From assembly GCA_016617785.1 (NCBI GenBank), contig JADILM010000001.1, positions 2,294,001 to 2,358,000 of the forward strand: DNA of 64,000 nt, read 5' to 3'. The notes below the pieces were generated by a model. It was not told where the DNA came from, did no database searches, and saw only the letters and a list, made by a program, of their open reading frames with translations. The DNA is from Sporobolomyces roseus. Its lineage: Eukaryota > Basidiomycota > Microbotryomycetes > Sporidiobolales > Sporidiobolaceae. A program made the translations under genes and the position numbers. Shown in pieces: positions 1-10,775 of the stretch (position 1 is the first letter of the stretch; every line of letters begins with the position of its first letter).

Positions 1-270
1 CGTTCCGCCTACCCTTCACCTCCTCCTTCTCCATCATCCTCTCCCGCTCCTTATGACAAGGTCAATCGTGTCGTTCACGCTCAAGCTCTCGCTCTACGCC
101 AACTCCTCGCTCACGACATCTTCCGTCAATCTCAATCCTCCCACTCGGAGGAAGACGATGTTGTCGATCTAGATGAAGCGAGGGATCTCTTGGTCGACGC
201 ATTATCAATCCTCGCAAGACGTGCAGCAGGTTTAGGAGCTCGAGATGATGATTCCGGAGTAGAACTGTAG
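1..270 (+). CDS. C-terminal end of an unknown protein (5' partial)
   Basis: Frame 1 is open from the first base to TAG at 268-270 and encodes the last 89 residues of a protein that begins outside the window. The segment starts with a Pro/Ser-rich stretch (SAYPSPPPSPSSSPAPYDK). It continues into a probable helical part with acidic residues (EEDDVVDLDEARDLLVDALS) and ends in DSGVEL. Codon use (TTC, CTC, GAC, CGT) matches the other genes. I recognise no family and no catalytic motif. It could be the terminal exon of a regulatory or scaffold protein. That it is coding is likely; its function is unknown. Confidence 0.6.
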   Translation, partial: RSAYPSPPPSPSSSPAPYDKVNRVVHAQALALRQLLAHDIFRQSQSSHSEEDDVVDLDEARDLLVDALSILARRAAGLGARDDDSGVEL

Positions 271-2454
271 ATAGATACTCTTTTTTCGTATTTTTCCTTT
301 TGTGCTTTTGTAGAACTATCTCGTAGTTTGTTGCCAATCTTTCCATTCGTTACCCTCTTTGATCTCAGTTCAGCGTCATTCTAAGCGAGGATTGAGTTGC
401 ACCACTCCAATCGAATCGATCTTGCATTCCTCTCATCACATTCTGTCGCGTCCTCTTCCCTTTTCCCCTTTTCCCCTTTCCCTTTTCGATGAAAGATGAT
501 CCTGCGCGTATTTCACAAAGCCGTACATCGAAACGACATCGTCGGTGATTTAAGCACTGTACTGCCAACTTTACTTACAACCCTTTTGCGAAGTTTGAGG
601 CGAAGACTTCCTGGACGGGATTCGCACGAAACTACAGGCCTCGCAGTGCGATCCCGGTTCCCTCGATGCTCTACCTGACGTAGTAACCCAATGCCGTAGC
701 TCTATCTCCAAGGTTTGAGTCCAGGCAGGAGGTGGAAGTCGTCGTTCGCTTCGAGACTCGCTCGGGAACAGAATTTCAGTCTTCCGAAAGTAAGCTTTCT
801 TTCGCCTGTCGTTCTTTTGTGAGTTGTAGAGTAGAGTGCAAGCTCAGATTGTACCGTCTCAAACGATCTGTTCGAGGTGAATATGAGCCCCGTATGAACC
901 TTCAGATCACAAAGTCGAGATAATTCGATCCAGGGGACGGACGAAAGAAAGTTGCATCCTCAACTTATCGCTGAGTGATCTTCGATCATACGGCGGACTA
1001 CAGCGCCGGCGACGAGCTCTTTCGTATCAACCAACGCGAACGAGGTGACCAGTCTGAGAAGTGTAGTGGGAAGCGAGGCAAGAGAAGTGGACTCTGCGAG
1101 GAACGAGATCTGTCCTTATCAGCGGCTTCTCGTTGATTTGACTGCGGTTGAACATAGTTCACTCTTCAAATCAAAAAAAACGCGTGCGAAGCTTCCGAAT
1201 TTTTTAGAGCTTCTTCATCGAATGTCCTCGACCTTCTTTCGAAGCATTCTGATTCTCCACTTGCTCGGCTTCTCCCGATTGATGGTGAGCGAGGTCACAA
1301 GCTACTCACTCCTTTTATCAGTATCGCCCCACTGTTCGAGCTCCCTTTCTTTCGCCTCGCAACCTTTTTTTTACGACAAACCGACGACGACAACGACTCC
1401 CCGCAAAAACCACGTTTGTTCTCTTCGTTCGGCTTCGGACAAGGGGAACTTTGAAGAACAAGGCACGACTATTCGTCGACAAGTCCGATAATTTCATTTA
1501 AAAGTCGATTGTTCTCCCCCTTGACAAAGGAACACCCCTTTCCCAGTTCTTCCCTTCGGCCAGCAAGTTTCTCTCTCCTTACCCATCCTGCACGGCTCTG
1601 CCTGCCTTGCAGTCGTCGGAACTCCAGATCGATCGGAGTTTAGAAGCTCAAACTTCGCAGAAGGTCAGTTGCAGACCAGCAAAGGAACTTCTCTCTCTTC
1701 TGATGATCGCGATGCTGAACTATTTCATTCTCTATTTTGAACAGTTCTTTCGACGCGATTCCTAGAGCTGTAAACTACGTCGTGAGTGCTCAACTTTCAT
1801 TGCGAAGGTGGAAAGGAAGGAGCGAGAGAGAGAAAGCGAGGTTCATGCTCTGCCTCATTTCCTGCGATCCTGCATTCTTTTGATGGCATTGATCTCTTCC
1901 ATTTGAGACTTGCTTAGGTGCCACTTTACAACACACTTGAGACAGTCCGAACGAAACTGACATCCCCCCCTGCTCTTTGATCCCGGCAAACAGGTTTCGC
2001 GAAACGAACAAATCCTGCGCTTCGAAGTACTTCGTTCATTGTTCACCCTCTCCCTCAAGTTTTCGCTTCCTGCCAGTAAAGCATCCGCTTCCTTCCTCAC
2101 TCGAATCGCTCAACCTGCCATAAACTCGTCGAGATTGAAACGTGCTTTACATTTCGCTTGAACCGACGAAAAACTTGTAAGCGCTTGTTTTTTTCTTGCG
2201 AGACCTCCTTTCAGTCCATTTCCTGACGTTTAGCTTCTTTCGCCTCTCTCTTCCTATTTCCCACTTCACACTCGCGACGACCTATTCTAGCCGGTTCTTT
2301 CATCAAGTTCAACGAACAAAGCAAAGTCCTCGCAATCAATCCCTTTTGTGCTCAAGCACTCTACTCCGCCTCACTAACTCTCACCCTTCACTCTCCGGCT
2401 TCGCTCGCACTTCCTATCGACTTTCACATCCCTCGTCTAATCTCTTTCATCGAG
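271..2454. other. Long non-coding stretch upstream of the kinase gene
   Basis: This 2.2 kb holds only short ORFs without recognisable domains or plausible splice chains. The longest is at 1045-1491. Pyrimidine-rich runs increase towards the kinase gene, as is usual for fungal promoters and 5' leaders. I see no tRNA, repeat family or transposon remnant. Confidence 0.4.
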
Positions 2455-2521
2455 GTATGTCCGCCGAATTGAAACGTGTTTCTTCTTCGAAATCACAACT
2501 TATTCTTTTCTCTCGCTGCAG
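2455..2521 (+). other. Intron in the 5' leader of the kinase gene
   Basis: GTATGT at 2455 and CTGCAG ending at 2521 bracket a 67-nt segment with ordinary splice signals. It contains an ATG at 2458 that would otherwise open the reading frame early. Removing it puts the first good start codon at 2550. This is why the kinase CDS is started there. Confidence 0.55.
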
Positions 2522-2549
2522 TCTTACCTCCTCGAACAATCCTTCGAAG

Positions 2550-4360
2550 ATGGCCGATAACGTCGTGACTGCCATGCGTCAACCTCTCACCTTCACAACT
2601 CCTAGCTTCTCCCAATCTCGCCTCGACAAAGGACGTCCCACTTCGATGGCCCTCGCTTCTTCGTCGACCGCTCCTCTCCCAACTCCTCCCTTCTTCGCCG
2701 TCACTTCGAATGGGGCTTCCAACAATGCCGCCATCCCTCGATCAGCTTACCCTTTCACTTCCCCTGCAACTCCTCTCACTCCGAACACTCCTTCGACCAA
2801 TGGCTTACCACTTCCTTCCGCCGACGCCGACATGGTCGACGCTTTCGCCACTCCTCCAATGTCACGAGTCCTTCCCTCGCAATCAGGATCTCGAGCATTG
2901 GGTCTACTCAACATCGAAACTCCTTCGTCGAATGGCAAACTCGCATCGAAATTGGGCAAGCAGCCGAATCTACGATCACCCGTCATGCCTCTTACTCCTC
3001 CTCTCACTCCTCCTTATCAAGATCACAACGTTCTCCATGCCTCCCCATCTCCAGCGCCAACAACCGTCTCTGGTCGAGCTCTCCTCCATCACCAACTTCA
3101 CCCTCTCTTCGAATCATCTTACCAACTACGAGAAGAACTCGGTTCTGGAGGATTCGGTTTCGTCGTTCGTGCCGACAGAGGTTGCGATAACCTTTCCGTC
3201 GCTGTCAAATTCATCGAACGAGCAAAGATTCCCGCTCACGGTTGGGTGAAATCGAGGTCTTGGGGAGAGACACCGGGATTGACACAAGCTGTTGGACCCA
3301 AGCTCGTACCGATGGAAGCTTTCGTACTTCGAAGTATTCGACATGAGGGTGTCGTCGCTTTCATCGATCTTTTCGAAGATGAAAAGTACTTCTACCTCGT
3401 ACGTTCTCACTTTCTGTTCTTCATCCTCTTGGACTTCATTGACATTCTCTTTCTCTCCCTTCAGGTCATGGAGCACCATGGATCCCCTTGGCAATCTCCC
3501 GAAAAAGACATGATCTCGAAATCCGGTCCTTCTGATCTCCCAGGTCTCGCCTCATCTTCCACGCAATCCCCATACACCGGGTCTCCCAAGAACCTCAGCC
3601 CTACTTCCTCTCCCACATTATCGTCGACTCCTCTACCTCCCAATTCTCCCGCACTTTCTCCTCCTCGACCAGCTCCGATGGAACGTCGAAGCTCATGCGA
3701 TCTCTTCGAGTATGTCACTCTCGCTCTCGTTGCCATCGGAATTGAATCTGACGCGCGCTCTCCTCTACTCCAGATGCATTGAGCAACATAGCCGATTCGA
3801 CAACTCGACAGCAAAATACGTTTTCGCTCAAATCGTCGAAATCGTCTACGCTCTTGGTCAAATCGGTATCTGCCATCGCGACATCAAGGACGAGAACATT
3901 GTCATCTCGAACGACTTCAAGGTCAAGCTGATCGACTTTGGTTCGGCTGTCATTTTCGATCCTCGTCAACCTGCTCCTCTTTACCACAGATTTCACGGAA
4001 CAACAGTGAGTTTCATGACACCTTCCTCTTCACTCCCGAACGTGTTATTGACTCTTGTCGTCCCTGTTCTCGCAGTCTTTCGCCTCCGCTGAAATCCTTC
4101 GCGGTGAAGCGTACCAAGCTCCTCCTTCAGAAGTTTGGTCTCTCGGAGTCCTCCTCTCAATCCTCGTCACCGGTGAATGCCCCTTCTCCGACGCCGATGC
4201 CGCCAAGATTGGACGAGTATCACGACCAAAAGTTCGACTCTCTGCTGAAGTCGAGCACCTCATGCGATCCTGTCTCGAAATCGACGTTTCTCAACGGATC
4301 AACATTTCTCAAATCCGAAGACATCCTTGGCTCGCATCTGTCTACTCTCGACGACCATGA
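2550..4360 (+). CDS. PAS-kinase-like serine/threonine protein kinase
   Basis: Exons 2550-3398, 3465-3709, 3774-4005 and 4076-4360 join in frame to 536 residues. The first 190 or so residues are Ser/Pro/Thr-rich and probably disordered. The kinase domain follows: glycine loop GSGGFGFV, lysine in VAVKFI, a 70-residue Ser/Pro insertion after VMEHHGSPW, then LFECIEQHSRF, catalytic HRDIKDEN and the magnesium-binding DFG in KLIDFGSAV. The HRDIKDENIVI and LIDFGSA strings and the VMEHHGS...LFE pattern match the PAS-kinase branch (PASK, yeast Psk1/2), which controls sugar partitioning and translation. No PAS domain is visible. The APE motif is degenerate (SAEIL), and WSLG is preceded by Glu where Asp is usual. 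The gene is convergent with MGT1. The kinase call is firm; the PASK subfamily is a good inference from the motifs. Confidence 0.88.
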
Positions 4361-4882
4361 ACGAACCCCTCCCTCCCTCCCTCCCGACTCTGCACATAAC
4401 ACTCGTTTAACGACCACCATCTTTACGCATCTTATTTATCCTTTCTACGTTTTATACATATTCCTCCATAACCAGTTCATACCCCCTCATCGATCAACAT
4501 CTCCAAGCCATTCGTTCCATTGACTTTGTTTTCACAGTTGTTGTTTGTCTTTCCTATTACCATTGCATTTTCCCTCTCCTCATTCGTTCAACTCAGTAAC
4601 TTGGTTTACGACCCATAACACCCCCATGTAGCATTCCTTGAATAGTCTTGTCTGCTGCAAACCACCGCTAGTCGGTTGCTCGATCTTCATCATGTCGTGT
4701 CTTTGCGAGAACCTCGAGACTTGTGAGAAAACGGAGGTGAGTAGGATTGGCAACATCAATTTACGGCAAAGCGAAAGATCAATACAAGCGGGAGCAGCGA
4801 ATGAGCGACTATGCGCCTACCCGAAATGCTCAGTCAGGTGGATCAGAGCAAGAAGCGAGAAGCAAGCAGTGACTAACCGAAA
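4361..4882. other. Convergent intergenic region, kinase / MGT1
   Basis: These 522 bases hold the 3' flanks of two convergent genes. Small ORFs overlap here but show no domain and no matching splice sites. I see nothing else. Confidence 0.4.
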
Positions 4883-5635
4883 TCAAACAGGACCTTTCCA
4901 CCAATTTCCTTTGTCCTTGAGCACTCCCTTCGAATCGAACTTGACACCTTCCTCCTTCAACAGCTCAAGCTTCTCTGATACCTTCGGTCCCTGCACGACC
5001 TCGCCAGCTTTCAGTTCAACTCCTTTCTTCGTCTTCTTGTTCCACTCCCCACCAAATCCAGCGATATAACCGTTTGAAGCGATAATACGATGGCAAGGAA
5101 CGTAAGGTGCGAAAGGGTTATTTCGTAGAGCCGATCCGACTGCGAGATTTGGGCAGAGATGAGCGACAATTACGAGTGATCGATACAAATTTGCTTACCT
5201 GCTCGAGGAGAGGACGAGAGAATTGTCGAGAGTTGACCATAAGTCGAGACCTTGCCAGGCGGTACTTGGAGAAGTAGATCGTATAGCTATAGAGGAAAGC
5301 GAGAGCATCAGCTTGGAGCAAGACCGGAAACTGAAATAATTTGGACGACGTGAGCGACACACCTTCCACTGAAACGCTGTTACTTTCGTTCCCTTCTTTC
5401 CATCTTTATCTTTCCTTACATAAGCTGATCGATCTGCCAGAGTACGAGGAAAGGGAAAAGTAGATGGGTCTGAAGATGAATCCGGTTGCGCAAGGTCGAC
5501 GTCCTCCTGTGCGATCGCTTTCTTCGCTGTATTAGATACTCGGGAGTGGTCTTGTCCGTCTATGAGCGTGTCGAGTGGTCTAGAGGTGATTGAGGCTGAG
5601 GGGCCGGATTGAGAGATGAAGTGTTTCGAGATCAT
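4883..5635 (-). CDS. MGT1: Methylated-DNA--protein-cysteine methyltransferase (O6-alkylguanine repair)
   Basis: Exons 5635-5363, 5286-5199 and 5139-4883 give 205 residues. The protein moves the alkyl group from O6-methylguanine to its own cysteine, a single-turnover suicide repair reaction in the nucleus. The active-site motif PCHRI is present with Cys at about residue 136, followed by GYIAGFGGEWNKK. Upstream lie the helix-turn-helix hallmarks VPPGKVSTYGQLS and the arginine-finger region GSALRNNPFAP. The first 75 or so residues are polar, with a Ser/Pro stretch, and are not conserved in the family. Both introns have GT..AG ends and the phases agree. The gene is transcribed away from the ferritin-like gene and towards the kinase. 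Every key residue is intact, so it should be active. Confidence 0.95.
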
Positions 5636-6052
5636 GTGAGTCGCTTCAAGGGGCGCAGAGCTCTCAGCTGAGGATGAGAGCTCGACCGGATGATGATTTT
5701 GACTGTATATGTGCTGTGCTCGGGTGACTAGAGGCTAGAGGTGAAGTGTCGAAGGCTGCAAGAGATTTCAGACTCTTTCTCCCTCTCACTCTCGACTCTG
5801 ACTCGCTCGACTGCATCCTACACATGCTGCAGTACTGTTCAAGCTTCCTTATCTCTTCGTGAAGGGAAGGACCTTTGTTTGGTGGCGACGGCTTCTCAAC
5901 TTCTGCTCGACTTTCCTTGATTCAAGGTTTCGATATCGACCACACGCTCAGGAGGATCGACAACGTGCTCGTGCAAGCACAGTTTTAGCGATACTGGGCT
6001 ATTATACTGTACATTGAATTGATTTTCGACATACATTCCCTTGAATCGAACC
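5636..6052. promoter_or_regulatory. Divergent promoter region, MGT1 / downstream plus-strand gene
   Basis: This segment lies between the MGT1 start (5635, minus) and the first plus-strand ATG of interest (6053). It holds no ORF with support. An AT-rich patch near 6000-6012 (tattatactgtac) could be part of a plus-strand core promoter; this is inference only. Confidence 0.3.
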
Positions 6053-6388
6053 ATGCACTCAATTTGCATGAAAACCTTTGCTTCTCGACTGCCGACAGAA
6101 TTCTCTCAAATGTCCAAGGTTGATGGCCCACCAGACTGGTTCGACGCGATCCTTACCGACGACGCGACGGTCGAACGATGGAAGGAAAAGGTGGACGAAA
6201 CACTCAACATTCGAATTCGTATTTCTGTCGATCTCTCAATTGTCCTCTCTTCTTTCCTTCATTCTCACTCACTCACTCACTCTCTCGCTCCCCTACTCAG
6301 CCTTCTCTCTCGCTTTCTCAGCAACCCACACTCGTTAAACACCACACTCGTTTCAAACCCTTTCCCCTCCTCAACCTCTTTCACTTGA
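6053..6388 (+). CDS. Candidate short ORF or upstream ORF before the ferritin-like gene
   Basis: ATG at 6053 opens a 111-residue frame that closes 12 bases before the next gene's start codon. Residues 22-53 (for example VDGPPDWFDAILTDDATVER) have strong coding-type codon use. The second half is a pyrimidine-rich translation of what looks like promoter DNA. Possible readings are a real small protein, an upstream ORF in the leader of the ferritin-like gene, or a first exon spliced at GTATTT near 6219 to an acceptor in the CT-rich tract. I cannot decide between them and assign no function. Confidence 0.3.
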   Translation: MHSICMKTFASRLPTEFSQMSKVDGPPDWFDAILTDDATVERWKEKVDETLNIRIRISVDLSIVLSSFLHSHSLTHSLAPLLSLLSRFLSNPHSLNTTLVSNPFPSSTSFT

Positions 6389-6400
6389 CTCAACTTCAAT

Positions 6401-7812
6401 ATGCTTTCCTCAACCCTCACTCTCCTCGCTCTCGGTGCCGCTGGTGCCTCAGCTGCCGCTATCGGTGCTCCCGCCGAGAACATCTCGCAGATGAAGCGCA
6501 ACATTATCAAACGAAACTCTTTGACTCAAGGAGGTGAGCTTGCGATCCAGTCTTTCGTGTCTGAACATCGATTATTGAACGTCGATCATTGACCACTTCC
6601 CCTCGTTACAGCCGATGATGCTACCATCCTCTCCTTCGCTCTCATTCTCGAACACCTCGAAGACACCTTCTACTCGGAGGCTCTTCAAAAGTTCGACGAT
6701 GCCGCTTTCAATCAAGCTGGTTACCCTGGAGTCTACGCCGTTCTTCAGCAAGTCGCCAAGGATGAGCACGCTCATGTCGAATTCCTCACCGCTGGATTGA
6801 AGGCGGCAGGAGTTGAACAACCGCCCCAACAATGTGTTTACGATTTCCCCTATACCGACGTCAAGTCTTTCCTCGCTCTTTCGCAAGTCGTAGAGGGTCT
6901 CGGTACGCTCCAGCTCTTTTCGTCCACCCGACATTTCTAGACTTACTGATTCGCTCCCTTTCCTCTGAATACAGGAGTGTCCGCTTACCTCGGTGCCGCT
7001 GCGGATATCGAGAACCCCGCCTATTTGACCGCAGCTGGCTCGATCCTTACGGTAGAAGCACGTCACAACGCTTTCGTCAGGCTTGTAAACTCGTACCAGG
7101 TTCGTTTCCTCTTTTCGTTCTTTATTTTCCAGATTCTGACTGACACTCGTTTCCACAGCCCGCTCCTGAGGCCTTCGATACCCCTCTCTCCGCTTCGAAC
7201 GTTGTTGGTGCCGCCAGCGGATTCTTCAAGTCCTGCCCCGAAGGATCAGCTCCCACTATCGCTGCTCCTCCCGCTCTCGCTCTCAAGTCCACTCAATACC
7301 AGCTCGGTGGACAACTTCAGCTTGCGCCTACCAACGCTTCAGCTGTCAACACTGATCAGACTTTGTACTGTGGATTCGCTTCGTGAGCTTCGAATCTCTT
7401 TCTGTCTTTTTTCGCTCCCCCAGTCTCCGGATGATCGTCTCTCGCCTATATTGACACGATACTGACTTCATAAATTTTCTGCAGTGGTCTCCAATCCGCC
7501 TTCTCGGAGTACAAGGACGAGTCTTGCACCATTCCCACTCAAAACATGACGGGAGGTCAAACTTACCTTATGCTTACAAACGGCCCCAATCTCGCAGACG
7601 CCAACGTTGTAGCTGGTCCCATAATCCTCGACTTCTCTACTGCAAACGTTAGCGACGCTAGGTCGTCCTCTAACTCCTCATCCTCCGGTAACGGTTCCTC
7701 GAACTCTTCGACCGGATCCTCGAAAGCCGCCGACACCAACGGAGCTTCTTCCCTCGTAGCTGGTGCAGGATTCGTCTCGGTCCTCGCCGGTGCTCTCTCC
7801 CTCATCTTCTAA
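6401..7812 (+). CDS. Secreted, probably GPI-anchored ferritin-like (Rds1-type) protein
   Basis: Exons 6401-6533, 6612-6902, 6975-7099, 7159-7382 and 7485-7812 give 366 residues. A signal peptide ([18 protein letters not shown]) is followed by a ferritin-like helical domain. Its hallmark strings are [20 protein letters not shown] and [12 protein letters not shown], and the Glu/His pairs resemble di-metal ligands. A third helix ([14 protein letters not shown]) supports the Ferritin_2/Rds1 family, which is induced by stress or nutrient change in fission yeast. The C-terminus has a Ser/Asn linker ([20 protein letters not shown]) and a hydrophobic tail ending in ALSLIF, as expected for a GPI signal at the cell wall. 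No enzymatic activity is established for the family. The fold and surface location are well supported. Confidence 0.85.
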
Positions 7813-8397
7813 GGGATCTATCACGTCGATTTAACGATTTATTACGATGCTTTACGCCCCAAACTCTGTTTTTCTTTTATCCCTCTCTCATAGTCTCATA
7901 CCATGTCCTCGACTTGTTCTTGTGTTCTTGTTCTTCACGTCGTTTACGTCCACATAATGCAGAATCATCGTTCTTTGCTCATTTGCCTCCACGAACGTTG
8001 CGTTGAGAAGTTCGCAAACCGAGGCGAGCTTTCGGGAGAGAGGCATTCGACAAGGACAGCATCATTCAGACCCAAGAGAGTGCATTACAAGCCGCTCTGC
8101 CTACTGAAACGACTCGAAAGAGGGGTACAAAACGAACGACTTAAGAATCTCTGCGAAACATCAAGCTATTGGATTGAATTTGCCTCTATATTAGTGCAGG
8201 CAGTACTATGAGTAGCTTAACCCGATCCCGAGGCGGTCCTGAGTGATGGAGACGGAGTGAGAGCGATTGAAAGATGAGGAAAAGGGGAGATGTTTTCAAC
8301 GCGACTGAGGACACGAAAGGGGAATAGCAGGTCTTCACAGGAGTCTTGAGCTAGTCCACAGTGCTCACAAGCGATCAAAGGCGTGTTTTGCTATCGG
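7813..8397. other. Intergenic region, ferritin-like / PNKP
   Basis: This is a tandem intergenic stretch of 585 bases. An ORF at 7903-8211 has no recognisable content. The 8220-8397 part is purine-rich. No RNA gene or repeat was seen. Confidence 0.4.
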
Positions 8398-10317
8398 ATG
8401 AGAGATGTCAAAAGACAAGAAGTGAGAAGTTGCTTTCATCTCTGCCACTCACTCGATAACATCAGAAGGCTCAGAGGACATGGTATTAGGTGAGCAACAC
8501 TGTTCAGTATCCCCTCCAAGCTGAATCAAACTCATGCGAGGCTCTCCCACCAGGATTCAAACGCCCTCTCTCCGACACCAACGACAACGCTTCTTCCACC
8601 TCGAAACAACCAAAGCTAGCTTCTATATTCAGTAAGGACGTTCCAAAAGACTACACGTCTGAGATGCTAGCTGCTTCAGAGGTTGGAAAAGGTTTCCATC
8701 ATTTCGTCTTTCAACAACCAAAACCTTCTTCCAAAATCGCTGCATTCGGTGAGTAGCCCTTTTATTCCTCTTGCTACGACTGAGCTGATCAAAGAGAGTA
8801 TACAGATATCGATGGAACGCTCATCAAGACGAGGTCTGGAAACAAGTTCCCGAAAGATGAAACGGATTGGAAACTTTGGGCAGAGTCGGAAGTCAAAGCA
8901 AAGATTAGGGCTGCTCATGCTGATGGGTGCGTCCAATCGATACGTATTTTGCCCTCATTGACTGACGGTTCTCCCGTACAGGTACTCTATCGTCCTCATC
9001 TCGAATCAAGCAGGAAACAACGGTCAACAGAAGAACTTTCAAAACAAGCTCCCTTTGCTCGCTCGCTACCTCAAAGTACCTCTACAAGCTTTCGCAGCTT
9101 TCGATCGCGATATCCATCGTAAACCCGCAACTGGAATGTGGGACGCTTTCGTCGGAAGCTTCAATGGAGGTGTAAAGATTGGTGCGTTTTCTAGCTCTCC
9201 TTATCGCTTAGATGTAGGTCGAGTTGACCATTAGAGCTTTGCTATAGACTACGAGAAGTCCTACTACATTGGGGATGCTGCTGGGAGAGCTAATGATCAT
9301 GCTGATACTGATCGAAGTGAGCTCTCCTTTTCTCGCCTTTCCCCGTTCTCGTTCGCACGCTGATGTCGAGCCATATTTGACAGAGTTCGCACTCAACTGT
9401 GGTCTTCCTTTCTTCACTCCCGAAGAGTACTTTCTCGAAAAGCCTGCGTCAAAGAATTGGCGTTTGAGCGGATTCAACGCTAAACTCTTCGATCACTCCC
9501 GTCAGTTTCGCTCTCTCCATTGCGCGCTCAAGTCAACTGCTCAAGCTCTCAGGTATCCCGCAGTTCCGCTCTACTCCCCTACTTCGACTCCTCTCCTTCC
9601 TCGTCGTTCTTCCGAATTCGAAGAACAAGGATTGGAAGTCGTTATCTTCGTTGGTTCTCCGGGTGCTGGAAAGAGTACGTTCTACAAGAAACATTTTGCT
9701 CCTCGAGGTTACGTTCACATCGTAAGTCCTTCACTCGATTCACTTTCTCGGGAGGGAGAACAGGTTTGACGCGTTTTGACTCGATCAACAGAATCAAGAT
9801 ACGCTACGCTCCCGCGACGCCTGCATCAAACGTCTCCGCGAAACTCTCTCGTCTCCTTCCCCTAAATCATGTATCATTGACAACACTTCGCCTGCCGCCG
9901 CAACTCGCAACGCCTACCTTTCGATCCTCCGTTCAGAATTCCCTCACGTCAAGGCACGCTGTCTCGTCTTTACTGCTCCTCGTGAACTCTGTATGCACAA
10001 CTCTGTCTATCGAGCTAGCTATGATTCGATCGATATCGGGAATGGAAACAAGAGGGAAATACTCCCTGAAATCGCTTTCTCGTCTTTCGCTTCGGCTTAT
10101 CAGGAACCCAAATTGGAAGAAGGTGAGTCTCTTCCCACTACAGCTCCTTGCGACTCCTGTAACTGATTCCCAACGTGAGATGTCAGGATTCACCGAGATC
10201 AAACACATTTCGTTCCGATTCGAAGGTACTCCCGAACAACGTCAGAAATGGGAGAGGTGGCTCTGCGACGTTTACAAGCAACCCAAGCCTACTTTCAACA
10301 AAGGGAAGAAGTTCTGA
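8398..10317 (+). CDS. PNKP: Bifunctional polynucleotide kinase / 3'-phosphatase (PNKP)
   Basis: The best model uses exons 8398-8421, 8508-8748, 8806-8926, 8982-9181, 9248-9316, 9384-9721, 9792-10122 and 10187-10317, giving 484 residues. The enzyme restores 3'-OH and 5'-phosphate at DNA breaks so that ligase can seal them. The phosphatase half has the HAD motif DIDGTLIKT (split by an intron), then IVLISNQAGNNG, RKPATGMW and YIGDAAGR. The kinase half has the Walker A loop GSPGAGKST, CIIDNTSP and the R-x(3)-R lid region. No FHA domain is present, as in fungal Pnk1. Near residue 50, QPKLASIF resembles a PCNA-binding PIP box. The 8-codon first exon is a tentative choice made by phase. A 63-nt in-frame segment at 9501-9563 (GTCAGT..CCGCAG) may be a further intron. 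It lies three genes before DNA ligase I, its partner in repair. Confidence 0.93.
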
Positions 10318-10775
10318 ATGAATGAATCGCTTGAACTGAAGGAGTGAGGAAGAGGAGGCGGAAGGAATCGCTTGTGATCAGCTTTCATTTTCATTGTTTT
10401 GTACCGTTTCCCTAAGTTTTAACTTCCATCGAGTCCAAGTAGTACATCCAGTTGTTGTACCTTTTTCTACAGTCATTGCAAGTTCTCTCTTCTCCACATC
10501 GATTCGATCGTGCTTGTTTTGGTGCTCGCAGCACTGTTCAAAGATCGAGCTATGTCCGAGTCAAGCAGCCTTCGAGAGAGCTATTTTATCTCGCGACACG
10601 AGACGACGGAGAGACACAATTTAGCTGTGTCGTGCAGGGAGAACCCAATCTACGACAAAATTGGAGAGAGATTCGATCGTTGGAATAGCATGAGATTGAC
10701 GAAGAGATCATACATCCTCAAAGCCCTAGATTCCTCCAGCGTAACGCATACGGTAGACGACAGACTGACGGTGGC
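10318..10775. other. Convergent intergenic region after PNKP
   Basis: This is 458 bases between two convergent genes. Overlapping short ORFs on both strands show no domains. Nothing else is seen. Confidence 0.4.

Noticed and set aside
1045..1491. 148-codon plus-strand ORF in the 5' region
   Set aside because: No domain, mixed codon use and no matching splice partners. It lies in a long promoter-like region.
4638..5069. Plus-strand ORF overlapping the end of MGT1
   Set aside because: It is the antisense reading of the conserved MGT1 last exon.
8665..8756. ATG at 8665 as the PNKP start
   Set aside because: It would discard in-frame upstream codons, including the PIP-like motif. A spliced start at 8398 fits phase better, though it is not proven.
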